Shown here: piece after piece, positions 7,651 through 15,971 of the stretch | Layout of the letters: every line of letters begins with the position of its first letter | Numbering within the stretch: the first letter of the stretch is position 1 | Position numbers and translations under genes: made by a program | From: Flavobacterium psychrolimnae | Lineage (GTDB): Bacteria > Bacteroidota > Bacteroidia > Flavobacteriales > Flavobacteriaceae | DNA length: 64,000 nt | NCBI RefSeq assembly: GCF_003312425.1 | Contig: NZ_QNUX01000002.1 | Location: 62,001-126,000 of the forward strand | Direction: 5' to 3' | The notes under the pieces: generated by a model | Told to the model about the DNA's origin: nothing | Databases searched by the model: none | Seen by the model: only the letters and a program-made list of their open reading frames with translations

Positions 7651-9684
7651 TTATTTAACAGCAGGAATAATATCAATAATTACGGTACGGTTGTAAAAAC
7701 GTTCCTCTGGAGTTTTATTTTCAAAAGGAGAATTGTTTTCATTTTCACCAAAACCAGAAACTTCAAATTTTACATCATTTCTACCAGTTTTAGCTAAAGC
7801 ATTTGCAATGATATTTTTTGCATCATTTGCACGTGCAAGAGATAATCCTTGATTGTACACTTCTTCACCAATAATATCAGTATGACCTTTGATAAGAACC
7901 GTTGCTCCTACAGGAATTTTGGGTGTAACTACTTCAGTAAGGTATTTTTCATACATCGTAATTGCTTTTGACGTATTAAATTCATAGATGATACTATATC
8001 TTGTACCTTCTACCATTGTAGCAGGAGTCCAAAGTGTCACGTGAACCGGAGTTTCTTTCTCTATAATTTTACCACTTTTGGTTTGACCAATCATTTTTAC
8101 TTTAAAATCACCTTCTGGACGATTTCCTAAAATTGATTTTCCAGGAATTTTAACCTCTTCTTCAGTATACGGTCCAAAAGATTGTACTTTTCCTTGTTCG
8201 TCAGCTATTTGTAATGACCAAGAAGATAAAGCTTCACCAGCTCCTTTGTTATTAAAGGTTACATAACTGTCAACGGGTGCGACTTGCGAAGCAACCATTT
8301 GAACTGGTTTTAATGGAGCATCAGGGCCACTTTGAAATTCCATCAATAAATCAGGACTGTTACTTTCAATAGAAACTCTGCGGTCACCTTCTCGTAGCAA
8401 CACTAATTCTTGAGTTCCTCCTGGTTGTTCTGATGGGATATTTGGTTTATCTTGACCCTTAGTTGTAATTCTAGTTGCATTAATTGCAAATACGTTTACT
8501 AAATACGTTTTCACTGATTCTGCCATAGCAAGACCATCTGTATTTCCTTTTTCTGATGAACCAACCAAAGTAATAGTTGCAGCAGGATTTTTTTGCATAC
8601 GATCCCCAAGGATGTTCAACACATTATAATAAACTGTCATTTGACGTTTAGAACGATCTGATAAATTTTTAGGAGCAAATGTTTCCAATTGATCTTCTTT
8701 AAAGTCTTTCACTTGATCTTTCGTTAATAAAACATAACGGTTTGGAATTTCAGTTGATCCTTCGTTAAAGAAAACGTAGTTTCTAAGTGGGAAAACTTCA
8801 GTCATTCTTTTTTCACCTTGAACATTGCTAGGAGAATTTACAGTAAAATCAACCTCACGGTCTTTTACCATATCTGTAGCTTGTTGGATATTTTGTCCTT
8901 GACCAAATTTAAGCGCTACACCAGCTCTAATTGTAGTAATGTTCCAAGTTTCTGTAGCACGTGGATTTTGACCAAAATAAGGTTGGAAAGAAACAAAAGG
9001 AGATAAAACAAATTGTGTTTTGTTACTATCAGAAGAAAGTGGAATATCATATCCAGCGCCAATTTGCATGGACAAAATAGTTTTTTCAATTTCACTAAAT
9101 TCACCCGATACCGCCGCTGAAGGCTCTTGATCTGGGAATGCAGGATTAATTCCTAACTGATACGTAAATGATTTATCCAGATTGAAAGCCAAACGTGGAC
9201 CTCCATAAAGGTAAAAATTAGATTTAAACGGAGCAAAACGTACGCTTGGTTCTACCGTGATATAACTAAGATCAGTAGATAAATCAGCTGGACAGTCACA
9301 TGCTGTAAGCACTTGGTCAAAAGAACCTTTACGGCTATCAAAACCTGCTTGTAACATAACTCCCCATCTAGAAGTAGCAGGGCGATATTCTAAAAGCGGC
9401 GCAATAAAAAGTCCAACACCGTCACCGTCATGAAAAGTCGCAGGAGGTGTAAAAGCAGCATTTAGCTGATTTGTAGAACCACGGTAAAAGTTGAAATTTG
9501 CTCCACCGGCAACTCCAAAATACCAAGAAGGTTTTGCATATTTAATTGCTTGTGCTTCCTGTGCTTGTATAGGTGTTTGAACACTTAACCATGTCAAAGA
9601 CACAAGTAAAAGACTTTTGATTGGTAAGTTATTAGGGGACCAAGCTTGGCGTAATCCCTTTTTTAAATTAGTTATATTGTTCAT
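7651..9684 (-). CDS. OmpA-family outer-membrane protein with two OmpA-like modules
   Basis: The 677-residue protein has a long signal peptide (hydrophobic core SLLLVSLTWLSV, cleavage probably near IQAQEA at residues 40-45). Residues 50-260 form a predicted outer-membrane beta barrel. Residues 370-445 resemble a degenerate OmpA-like module. Residues 560-675 form a clear OmpA C-terminal domain, with KGHTDIIGEEVYNQGLSLAR and NRTVIID for peptidoglycan binding. It likely tethers the outer membrane to the cell wall. It lies 88 bp downstream of the ice-binding lipoprotein gene in the same orientation. A hairpin in that gap leaves open whether they share a transcript. Confidence 0.85.
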   Translation of the reverse strand: MNNITNLKKGLRQAWSPNNLPIKSLLLVSLTWLSVQTPIQAQEAQAIKYAKPSWYFGVAGGANFNFYRGSTNQLNAAFTPPATFHDGDGVGLFIAPLLEYRPATSRWGVMLQAGFDSRKGSFDQVLTACDCPADLSTDLSYITVEPSVRFAPFKSNFYLYGGPRLAFNLDKSFTYQLGINPAFPDQEPSAAVSGEFSEIEKTILSMQIGAGYDIPLSSDSNKTQFVLSPFVSFQPYFGQNPRATETWNITTIRAGVALKFGQGQNIQQATDMVKDREVDFTVNSPSNVQGEKRMTEVFPLRNYVFFNEGSTEIPNRYVLLTKDQVKDFKEDQLETFAPKNLSDRSKRQMTVYYNVLNILGDRMQKNPAATITLVGSSEKGNTDGLAMAESVKTYLVNVFAINATRITTKGQDKPNIPSEQPGGTQELVLLREGDRRVSIESNSPDLLMEFQSGPDAPLKPVQMVASQVAPVDSYVTFNNKGAGEALSSWSLQIADEQGKVQSFGPYTEEEVKIPGKSILGNRPEGDFKVKMIGQTKSGKIIEKETPVHVTLWTPATMVEGTRYSIIYEFNTSKAITMYEKYLTEVVTPKIPVGATVLIKGHTDIIGEEVYNQGLSLARANDAKNIIANALAKTGRNDVKFEVSGFGENENNSPFENKTPEERFYNRTVIIDIIPAVK

Positions 9685-9715
9685 ATTATTTATATTGTTT
9701 GATTCATTTTAAATA

Positions 9716-9737
9716 TATCCCGCCTTTCGACGGGATA
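9716..9737 (-). terminator. Stem-loop between the ice-binding and ompA-like genes
   Basis: On the minus strand, an 8 to 9-bp GC-rich stem with a GAAA-type loop (arms TATCCCG and CGGGATA plus inner pairs) follows the stop of the ice-binding gene. There is only a weak T-rich tail, so it may attenuate or process the transcript rather than end it fully. Confidence 0.5.
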
Positions 9738-9772
9738 AAACTTTTTGTTTATTAAATCTATTGGACTAATGC

Positions 9773-11857
9773 TTAATTAGCAGGTACATTGATAGTTGTA
9801 TTCACCATAGTAACTGAAGCTACTAATGAAATTGCTCTACCATTCAATACCGTTTGCACAGCATTTCCAGCAGTTGAGAATGTAACTCCGGCAGAAGCAA
9901 TAATAGTTCCTGTCATAACTCCACCACCAGCGCCATTAATCACGGCTGCAGTACCAACATACCAGTATACGTTTTTAGCTTGGGCACCGTTTACTAATTT
10001 TACACTTTTAGCACCATTTGGACCAGCGATTCCTACTGTTAAACCAGCTGCTGTTTGAAAAATCCAAACTGCATTAGGATCACCTTTAGCATCTAAAGTT
10101 AAATCACCATTTGATATTTTGAAAGTTGCACCTGCTGATTTATAAATTCCTGGAGCTAAAACTAGATTCCCTAATTCACCTGCACCTGGATCCATTCCAC
10201 CTGGTTTTTGTGCTGGAGAAATACTAAGATAAGCTGCATTTGCATCAACTAATCCTTGAGTAGCAATAGCTGCAGAGGCTGCTGAACCTGGAGCTGGGGG
10301 CGCTGTATGGATTCTTCCACTTACACGTCCTACATTAAGAGGAGTTTCTGTGTATACATCTCCTGTCGTACCATCATGAAATCCTGTTACTAGAGTCGCA
10401 GCAGCGGTTGTTCCAATATTTCCATTAATCACTGTATTCAAACCTTGATTCGTAATTCCTGCGTTTCCTCCAAAAACTCCGAAAAATAAACCGCTAGCGG
10501 CTGCTGGAGGTGGAGTAACAACTGCTGGATTCACTGTTGAGAAAGTCCATACATAGTTATTTGCCAATGAAGCACCTGCTACATTTTTAGCTCCTGTTGT
10601 GATAGTTGCAGTATAAGTAAGTCCTGCCTCAAAAGAATTAACTGGATTAAATGAAGCGGTTGTTCCACTGTAAGAAACTACTCCTGCAATAACAGTCGTA
10701 CCTTGTCTTAAAGTAAAAGTTGTGGCATTAATAGTCAAAGGATCCATAGCTGTGCTAAATGTAGCAGTAACCGTTTTATTTAGATTTACTCCAGTTGCAT
10801 TATTAAGAGGGTCAGTTGCAGTAACTGTTGGTGCAGCAGCGGTAGTAAATTTCCATACATAATTATTTGCTAATGGTATACCTGATACACTTTTTGCTCC
10901 TGTAGTAATTGTAACCGTATAATCATTATTTGCAACATATCCATTAGTAGCTGTAAAAGATACTGTTGAACCTGCATAAGTAATTACACCAGGCACTGTA
11001 AATGTTCCATGTTTTACTGTAAATGTTGTACTGTTTAAAGTTAAAGGATCCATTGGTACACTGAATGTTGCAGTAACCGTTTTGTTTAAACTTACTCCTT
11101 TAGCATTATTAGTAGGGTCAGTTGCAGTCACTGTTGGAGGTGCTTCTGTAGTGAAATTCCACACATAATTTGCAGCTAAAGGCGTTCCGTCTAAATTTTT
11201 AGCACCATTAGTAATTGTAACTGTATAAATTGTATTAGGAGTTAAGGCAGCAGTTGGTGTAAAAGTTACGACTGAACCAGCGTAAGCAATCGTTCCAGCA
11301 ACTGAATTAGTTCCTTGATTTACGATAAAAGTAAAATTATTTATTGTCAATGGATCCATTGGAATACTAAATGTCGCAGTAATTGTTTTATTTAAAGGAA
11401 CATTTGTAGCATTATTTGCAGGATCTGTTGTAATAACAGTAGGTACTATAACCATTCCAGTACTAAATGTCCAAACATAATCCGTTTGAAGGGCATTACC
11501 CATAACATCTTTAACACCAGTTTTAATTCTTCCAGTGTAAGTAGTGTTTGGTTTCAGAAAACTTGAAGGAGTAAATGTAGCAGTTGTTCCGCTATAAGTA
11601 ACTGTACCTGCAACAGCAGTACCGTTAGCTTCCGTAACAATGAAAGTAGCTTCATTAATCGTTGTTGGGTTCATTTCTTCATTGAATGTTGCAGAAATAA
11701 CTTGTCTTAAGGGAACACCTAAAGCCCCATTTAATGGAATTGTAGAAGATACTACAGGACAGACACCTTCTGTCTCAATAAAATTGTCTTCTGCACAACC
11801 TGAAATTAATGCAATAATCAGTATTGCAAAGGTTAGTAGTAGTTTTTTAGTATTCAT
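9773..11857 (-). CDS. Lipoprotein with four Ig-like (Big_5) repeats and an ice-binding (DUF3494) domain
   Basis: The 694-residue protein starts with a lipoprotein signal ending in the lipobox LISGC (Cys21). Four tandem Big_5-type Ig-like domains follow, about residues 30-130, 131-235, 236-337 and 338-440. Each opens with an ATDPxNNAxGV-like strand and closes with NYVWxFxT. Residues 465-694 are a DUF3494 ice-binding or adhesion domain, with NGNIGTT, FHDGTTGDVYTE, LAPGIYKSAG, DPNAVWIFQ and a repetitive beta-solenoid end. Known DUF3494 proteins bind ice or mediate adhesion. The Ig stalk would hold the domain away from the surface. A member of the shared 65-bp promoter family lies at 11892-11956. 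Confidence 0.9.
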   Translation of the reverse strand: MNTKKLLLTFAILIIALISGCAEDNFIETEGVCPVVSSTIPLNGALGVPLRQVISATFNEEMNPTTINEATFIVTEANGTAVAGTVTYSGTTATFTPSSFLKPNTTYTGRIKTGVKDVMGNALQTDYVWTFSTGMVIVPTVITTDPANNATNVPLNKTITATFSIPMDPLTINNFTFIVNQGTNSVAGTIAYAGSVVTFTPTAALTPNTIYTVTITNGAKNLDGTPLAANYVWNFTTEAPPTVTATDPTNNAKGVSLNKTVTATFSVPMDPLTLNSTTFTVKHGTFTVPGVITYAGSTVSFTATNGYVANNDYTVTITTGAKSVSGIPLANNYVWKFTTAAAPTVTATDPLNNATGVNLNKTVTATFSTAMDPLTINATTFTLRQGTTVIAGVVSYSGTTASFNPVNSFEAGLTYTATITTGAKNVAGASLANNYVWTFSTVNPAVVTPPPAAASGLFFGVFGGNAGITNQGLNTVINGNIGTTAAATLVTGFHDGTTGDVYTETPLNVGRVSGRIHTAPPAPGSAASAAIATQGLVDANAAYLSISPAQKPGGMDPGAGELGNLVLAPGIYKSAGATFKISNGDLTLDAKGDPNAVWIFQTAAGLTVGIAGPNGAKSVKLVNGAQAKNVYWYVGTAAVINGAGGGVMTGTIIASAGVTFSTAGNAVQTVLNGRAISLVASVTMVNTTINVPAN

Positions 11858-12258
11858 TTTTTTAAATTTAGGGGATTAAGTATTTTATCGTCAAAGGTGA
11901 GCCTTTCATCGACTAAATAAGTTATACAATTAACTTTATAAGTTGTAAGATTCACTTATTTTATTTGTTAAAAAAATAATCAAGTTATTTAAAATCAATG
12001 TTTTAATATTTAAAAAGTGTTAACATTGTGTTATCACAATTAATTGTTAGGAAGAAAAAAAATATAAATGAAGACGATAATTGGAAAAAAGAAAAATAGG
12101 AGAGTATTCATTATTCTAAAACTATATTTTAAAATAATGTAAACGAAAAGTAGTATTTGTACCGTATGAAATAACAGCGTTATAAATAATTGCTTTTTAA
12201 TACCAGTAGAAATTGGAGTGGTAGTAGGAACTAAAAGTTATATTTAAATAACTTTGAA
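11858..12258. other. 401-bp intergenic region upstream of the ice-binding gene
   Basis: The only structure I can support here is the regulatory element at 11892-11956. The rest is very AT-rich. It separates the ice-binding gene from the coiled-coil gene that ends at 12259, and I see no convincing coding sequence or RNA gene in it. Confidence 0.5.
11892..11956 (-). promoter_or_regulatory. Stress-regulon promoter, copy 1 (ice-binding lipoprotein)
   Basis: In gene orientation: AGTGAAT, 1 nt, TTACAAC, 14 nt, GTATAAC, 25 nt, TTTG. The -7 TTTG ends 35 bp before the start codon at 11857. It has the same fixed spacing as eight other sites in this window. Confidence 0.8.
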
Positions 12259-13029
12259 CTAAAAATTATTTAAATCATCAACATTTAATTCTTTTCCTTT
12301 TTGTTTTAAATTGGAAATAAAAATAGTAAGCTCTTTCGTAAATGTGTCAAGAGTTAATGCTGATTGTTTGATGAACTCTATACAGTCTTTAACTTCCTGT
12401 TGAGAATTGGAAGTTTGATCTAATTGGTTAGAAATTCCTAATATGTTTGTAACGGGCTGTCGTACACGGTGTGAAGTTATGAACATAATTTCTTGTAGTC
12501 CATTAATGTACGCTTTTTGATATTCCTTAGCGCTATTTAATTCAGAATTGATTTTGACAAGCTGCTCTGCTTTTTTTTCTTTCTCTTCGTTTTGAAAAGC
12601 AAGTTCTTTATTGGCAATAATTAATTCAGCAGCACGCTTTTCTTTTTCTTGGTTTTGAAAAGCAAGTTCTTTGTTTGCAATAATTAATTCAGCAGCACGC
12701 TTTTCTTTTTCTTGGTTCTGAAAAGCAAGTTCTTTATTGGCAATAATTAATTCTGCTGCACGCTTCTCTTTTTCTTGGTTTTGAAAAGCAAGTTCTTTAT
12801 TGGCAATAATTAATTCGGCTGCACGCTTTTCTTTTTCTTGGTTTTGAAAAGCTAGTTCTTTATTGGCAATAACTAATTCAGCTGCACGCTTTTCTTTTTC
12901 TTGGTTTTGAAAAGCAAGTTCTTTGTTAGCGATAATTAATTCAGCAGCACGCTTTTCATTTTCTTGGTTTTGAAAAGCAAGTTGATTATTTTGAATTATT
13001 AATTCTTCCTTATTTACTCTTTTAATCAT
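12259..13029 (-). CDS. Coiled-coil protein with orphan histidine-kinase H-box
   Basis: The 256-residue protein has no signal peptide or membrane segment. Residues 14-160 are seven near-identical 21-residue (three-heptad) units of the form NKELAFQNQEKEKRAAELIIA, which predict a long parallel coiled coil. Residues 161-240 resemble a kinase dimerisation/phosphoacceptor domain, with the H-box SHRVRQPVTNIL (His187). No HATPase domain follows; the protein ends 70 residues after the His. It therefore cannot phosphorylate itself. It could be a phosphotransfer or dimerisation partner of the hybrid kinases at 33-41 kb, which carry the same repeat. That link is inference. Confidence 0.75.
   Translation of the reverse strand: MIKRVNKEELIIQNNQLAFQNQENEKRAAELIIANKELAFQNQEKEKRAAELVIANKELAFQNQEKEKRAAELIIANKELAFQNQEKEKRAAELIIANKELAFQNQEKEKRAAELIIANKELAFQNQEKEKRAAELIIANKELAFQNEEKEKKAEQLVKINSELNSAKEYQKAYINGLQEIMFITSHRVRQPVTNILGISNQLDQTSNSQQEVKDCIEFIKQSALTLDTFTKELTIFISNLKQKGKELNVDDLNNF
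12550..12990 (-). repeat. Tandem coding repeat, 7 x 63 bp
   Basis: Seven consecutive 63-bp units within the coiled-coil gene encode the 21-residue repeat. The inner five are nearly identical at DNA level and the outer two are more diverged, the pattern expected from expansion by unequal recombination or slippage. Copy number is likely to vary between strains. Confidence 0.9.
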
Positions 13030-13169
13030 CTTGCTTCAATTTAAAATCTTTACTGAAAATTTTTTTAAAAATAGGTCAAAAAGCTTGTAATTTCCTATCA
13101 AAAATAAAAAATTAAAGATAATAATTAAAAAGATATAGAATTTAATAGTAAAAAAATATTAATCTAAAA

Positions 13170-13526
13170 TTAGACATTTTCTAAGTCGTTGTCTTGTAGT
13201 TTTTCGGTCTTTTTAGTAACAATGTTGGTAATTACAAATTGTAAAACTGTTCCCAATATTCTTTTTATTGGATTGTGAGTAGATCCTAATAAAACTTTTT
13301 TAGTAATGTATCCTGTAGTCATTCCTAAAACATTGCTCAGGATATTTCCTTTAATTTCTGGGGATGTAGCTATAATGCCAAACGCATTTTTTATAAGATT
13401 TATTGGTTTTAAGCTTTCAACGGTATAATGATACTGATCTTTAAGTTGTACTAATTCATCAGCTTGTTTCATTTTCATTAATAAGATAGTTTCCTTAAGA
13501 ATGTCTGTTTGGTTTATCTTTTTCAT
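13170..13526 (-). CDS. Small conserved protein, third gene of the YtxH/holin-like group
   Basis: The 118-residue protein is mostly helical, starting MKKINQTDILK. I prefer the ATG at 13526 because it leaves a 1-bp gap to the upstream stop, whereas the longer reading frame (13553) would overlap that gene. The C-terminal half has two weakly hydrophobic helices (ILSNVLGMTTGYITKKVLL and ILGTVLQFVITNIVT) around an NPIKRILG segment, so it may associate with the membrane. I do not recognise a named family. Its constant place after YtxH- and holin-like genes suggests a shared role. Confidence 0.6.
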   Translation of the reverse strand: MKKINQTDILKETILLMKMKQADELVQLKDQYHYTVESLKPINLIKNAFGIIATSPEIKGNILSNVLGMTTGYITKKVLLGSTHNPIKRILGTVLQFVITNIVTKKTEKLQDNDLENV

Positions 13527-13527
13527 A

Positions 13528-13875
13528 TTAATTTTTTTTAAGCATTTTAACAATCATGAAATTGCTGATAGGCATTTTAATCCACTCATCTTTAAAAATG
13601 TAAAGAATAATTGCGACAAGTAAATAAAAACTCGATACAATGAAAAAGCCATAATATAGTTTCCCAACTAATTCTCCAATCCATAAGGAAAGGCCAATAT
13701 TGACCAAAAAGGCAAACATTGCAAAAACAATAGAAACAGCTAATCTAGAAATAAGAGAAGACATAACATCAGCAGTTTTATCCACTGCATGTAACTTCGC
13801 CAATTCTACTGTAGTTTTAGTGTAATTCTCTGCTCTTTCGAAAAGCATTTCTATTGTTGTTGCGTTGTTTTCCAT
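13528..13875 (-). CDS. Holin-like membrane protein (Phage_holin_3_6 / holin-X type)
   Basis: The 115-residue protein has an N-terminal amphipathic helix (ERAENYTKTTVELAKLHAVDK) and two membrane spans, about residues 45-68 (VSIVFAMFAFLVNIGLSLWIG) and 75-95. This is the pattern of the non-phage putative holin superfamily III found beside YtxH genes. No lysis gene or phage module is near, so a real holin function is unlikely. An envelope-stress role is more probable. It lies 53 bp downstream of the YtxH gene. Confidence 0.65.
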   Translation of the reverse strand: MENNATTIEMLFERAENYTKTTVELAKLHAVDKTADVMSSLISRLAVSIVFAMFAFLVNIGLSLWIGELVGKLYYGFFIVSSFYLLVAIILYIFKDEWIKMPISNFMIVKMLKKN

Positions 13876-13928
13876 GATATAATTTGTAAACGTATTGAAT
13901 ATTGAAATCTTAAAAATTGAATATCGAA

Positions 13929-14261
13929 TTAGATATTTGTATTTTTAATTTCGTTTTTTGCATCGTAAAATTTTGATTTTCCTTCAGCAAGTAAAGTTTC
14001 ACCTTCATTTTTAGCATCATAGAATTTTGATTTTCCTTCAGATACTAAAGATTCACCTTCTTTCCAGATTTTCTCGTATTTCTGAGTAATTGTACCTAAT
14101 AAAGTATCTAACTTGCCTTTTAATTCATCAGCGTAGTCATTACTTTTGTCCATAATTTTAGTTCTTGTTTTGTCTCCTTTTTCAGGTGCAAACAATACTC
14201 CTAATAATGCTCCTACAGCTACTCCGCCTAAAACTCCTAATATTATTTTATCTGCTTTCAT
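13929..14261 (-). CDS. YtxH domain protein
   Basis: The 110-residue protein has an N-terminal glycine-rich membrane helix (ILGVLGGVAVGALLGVLFAP, residues 7-26), then the YtxH signature PEKGDKTR and a charged helix. Residues 69-86 and 87-104 are an almost perfect 18-residue duplication, GESLVSEGKSKFYDAKNE and GETLLAEGKSKFYDAKNE. YtxH proteins are general-stress proteins in Firmicutes and common in Bacteroidota; their mechanism is unknown. It is probably transcribed with the small membrane proteins and porin upstream from the promoter at 15347-15411. Confidence 0.85.
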   Translation of the reverse strand: MKADKIILGVLGGVAVGALLGVLFAPEKGDKTRTKIMDKSNDYADELKGKLDTLLGTITQKYEKIWKEGESLVSEGKSKFYDAKNEGETLLAEGKSKFYDAKNEIKNTNI

Positions 14262-14300
14262 AATTATTTATTTTTATTTTTATTAATTTAAAAAATTGAA

Positions 14301-14453
14301 TTATATACCTCTACCTTGAATAAGTCTAAAAAGTATTGCTATTACTGCAATAACAAGAAGTACGTGAATAATTGATCCTAAGCTGAATGCAAAAAATCCG
14401 ATTGCCCAAAAAATTACTAGTATTACTGCGATTGTATAAAGAAGATTTCCCAT
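14301..14453 (-). CDS. Small membrane protein of lmo0937 family, copy A
   Basis: A 50-residue reading frame runs from the ATG at 14453 (MGNLLYTIAV...) to TAA at 14301. Two membrane spans (residues 5-22 and 28-44) are separated by SLGSIIH, and a basic tail RLIQGRGI follows. It is 86% identical by eye (43 of 50 positions) to the next gene upstream. Lmo0937-like proteins are tiny stress-associated membrane proteins with no known activity. Confidence 0.8.
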   Translation of the reverse strand: MGNLLYTIAVILVIFWAIGFFAFSLGSIIHVLLVIAVIAILFRLIQGRGI

Positions 14454-14504
14454 TTTGTTTTTTTTTAATGATTTATAATTTTGATTTTTTTTAGTAGTCT
14501 TGAA

Positions 14505-14657
14505 TTAAATTCTTCTACCTGATATAAGTCTGAATAAGATTGCAATTACTGCAATAACCAGAAGAATGTGAATAATTGATCCTGCACTATAGGCAAAAAA
14601 TCCAATTGCCCAAAAGATAACTAAGATTACTGCGATGGTGTAAAGAAGGTTGCTCAT
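14505..14657 (-). CDS. Small membrane protein of lmo0937 family, copy B
   Basis: A 50-residue reading frame runs from the ATG at 14657 (MSNLLYTIAV...) to TAA at 14505. It has the same two-span layout as copy A and a tail RLISGRRI. The pair is a tandem duplication: protein identity is high and even many codons are shared. It starts 33 bp after the porin stop, so it is probably in the porin-led operon. Confidence 0.8.
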   Translation of the reverse strand: MSNLLYTIAVILVIFWAIGFFAYSAGSIIHILLVIAVIAILFRLISGRRI

Positions 14658-14690
14658 GATTTTTAGTTTTAAATGATTAGTTATTATTTA

Positions 14691-15314
14691 TTAGTTTAAT
14701 CTCAATCCTACGTAAACGTTAAAAACACTGTTTTTTGCGTCAGAAGAAGTAAAGTTATTGTCCTTTCCTATTTTAGTTAAACCATAGTTGTAACGAACAC
14801 CAAAGTTTACTACATCTAAATCTACTCCTACACCACCAGAAATACCAGCGTCAAACTTGTTGAAATCATCAGTGTCTAATTCACTTGTAGAAGATCCAAA
14901 ATTAGTTTCAGTTGATGTTTTTCCACTAACCATGTAGGCTGCGTATGGACCAACATGTACATTAAAATTATCAGTCAAATTAGCAACTAATAAAACAGGT
15001 ACTTCAATATAATTGATATTGAATTTTGATGTTCCCTGGAATACTGCGTTATCGTATATTTGCTCAGAACCTTTAGTTGTGTAATTTATTTCTGGCTGAA
15101 TTGCAATACTATTTGTAATTGGGAACTTAGCATATAAACCAGCATTGAAACCTGTTAGTATATTACTGTCATCCACATTATCTGTATAAAAATTAGAAAA
15201 ATTTAGTCCACCTTTAAAACCGTAAGAAGGTGTTTTTTCTTGCGCTTGTGCGCTTGTAAAGCTCATGAAACTTAATACTAATGAAGCAAAAATCAGTTTT
15301 TTTGAATTTTTCAT
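14691..15314 (-). CDS. Porin-family outer-membrane beta-barrel protein
   Basis: The 207-residue protein has a standard signal peptide (KKLIFASLVLSFMSFTSAQAQ, cleavage near residue 24). The body has alternating strands of an OMP_b-brl_2/PorT-like barrel: GFKGGLNFSNF, GFNAGLYAKFPI, AIQPEINYTTKGS, NYIEVPVLLVANL, VGPYAAYMVSGK and a terminal VFNVYVGLRLN ending in an aromatic/hydrophobic strand. It is likely inserted in the outer membrane. It is the first gene after a member of the shared 65-bp promoter family, which sits 33 bp upstream. Confidence 0.88.
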   Translation of the reverse strand: MKNSKKLIFASLVLSFMSFTSAQAQEKTPSYGFKGGLNFSNFYTDNVDDSNILTGFNAGLYAKFPITNSIAIQPEINYTTKGSEQIYDNAVFQGTSKFNINYIEVPVLLVANLTDNFNVHVGPYAAYMVSGKTSTETNFGSSTSELDTDDFNKFDAGISGGVGVDLDVVNFGVRYNYGLTKIGKDNNFTSSDAKNSVFNVYVGLRLN

Positions 15315-15346
15315 TTTGTTTGTTTTTTAATTGAATTATTATATTA

Positions 15347-15411
15347 CAAATATCCGCATCTTACCTTAGGCTATTGTTACATTACTTTTATTTAAAGTTA
15401 CATTATTCACA
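15347..15411 (-). promoter_or_regulatory. Stress-regulon promoter, copy 2 (porin/YtxH operon)
   Basis: In gene orientation: TGTGAAT, 1 nt, ATGTAAC, 14 nt, ATGTAAC, 25 nt, TTTG. The two 7-bp boxes are identical here. The -7 element lies 33 bp before the porin ATG. Confidence 0.85.
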
Positions 15412-15470
15412 CTTTAGAGTATTTTAATAAATAGTTAAATTATTAAAATGCTGATAGTTATATTATTACC

Positions 15471-15502
15471 AAAAAAAAGGCGAGTTCTAAAACTCGCCTT
15501 TT
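15471..15502 (-). terminator. Rho-independent terminator after the 153-aa lipoprotein gene
   Basis: A 12-bp perfect stem (15475-15486 with 15491-15502, core GGCGAG/CTCGCC) with a 4-nt loop is followed on the minus strand by eight T. It lies 8 bp past the stop at 15510. Confidence 0.9.
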
Positions 15503-15509
15503 ACATTTT

Positions 15510-15971
15510 CTATTTATTATCTACTGTCAAGTTTTTCATTGCAGCACCTAGTTCATCCATGTCTCGATTGTATTCTTCTTTGAAAGATTGCCAGTCACTA
15601 TTAGTATCATTTTTATACTCTTGCACTTTCAATTTGATGTTTTTATTTTTTAGCTCTAATGCTTCAATTTGTTTAGCATACATTTCATCAATTGATTTAC
15701 CAGTTTTTTTCATATTGGTTTTCATTTCTGCAATGCGAATTTCATTTTGCTTAATTGTAGAATCAGTACTTTCTTTGAAATCATTCCATTCTTTCTCGGT
15801 AGCTGCTGCTCTTGCATCTGACAATTCTTCTTTTGCATCATCAAGATTATCTCTTGCTTCTTCTACGTTATCCTTAGCAGCTTCTTCTTTTTTTGAGGTG
15901 TCTTGGCATCCTACTAAAAGAGTTCCAGCCATAAATGTTGTAATGGCAAGTGTAAAAAATATTTTTTTCAT
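15510..15971 (-). CDS. Coiled-coil lipoprotein
   Basis: The 153-residue protein has a lipoprotein signal with lipobox LLVGC (Cys22). The rest is almost wholly charged helix: an alanine/glutamate-rich stretch (EEAAKDNVEEARDNLDDAK), then NEIRIAEMKTNMKKTGKS and two helices ending DMDELGAAMKNL. There is no enzyme motif. It resembles small periplasmic stress lipoproteins, but I cannot name a family. It has its own strong terminator. I did not find the shared 65-bp promoter upstream of it. Confidence 0.75.
   Translation of the reverse strand: MKKIFFTLAITTFMAGTLLVGCQDTSKKEEAAKDNVEEARDNLDDAKEELSDARAAATEKEWNDFKESTDSTIKQNEIRIAEMKTNMKKTGKSIDEMYAKQIEALELKNKNIKLKVQEYKNDTNSDWQSFKEEYNRDMDELGAAMKNLTVDNK

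Noticed and set aside
12550..12990. CRISPR array, because of regular 63-bp repeats
   Set aside because: The repeats are contiguous without spacers and are in frame as a coiled coil of a coding sequence.
13528..13875. Prophage lysis module, because of the holin-like protein
   Set aside because: No endolysin, capsid, tail or integrase genes nearby; the neighbours are stress genes and the family is common outside phages.
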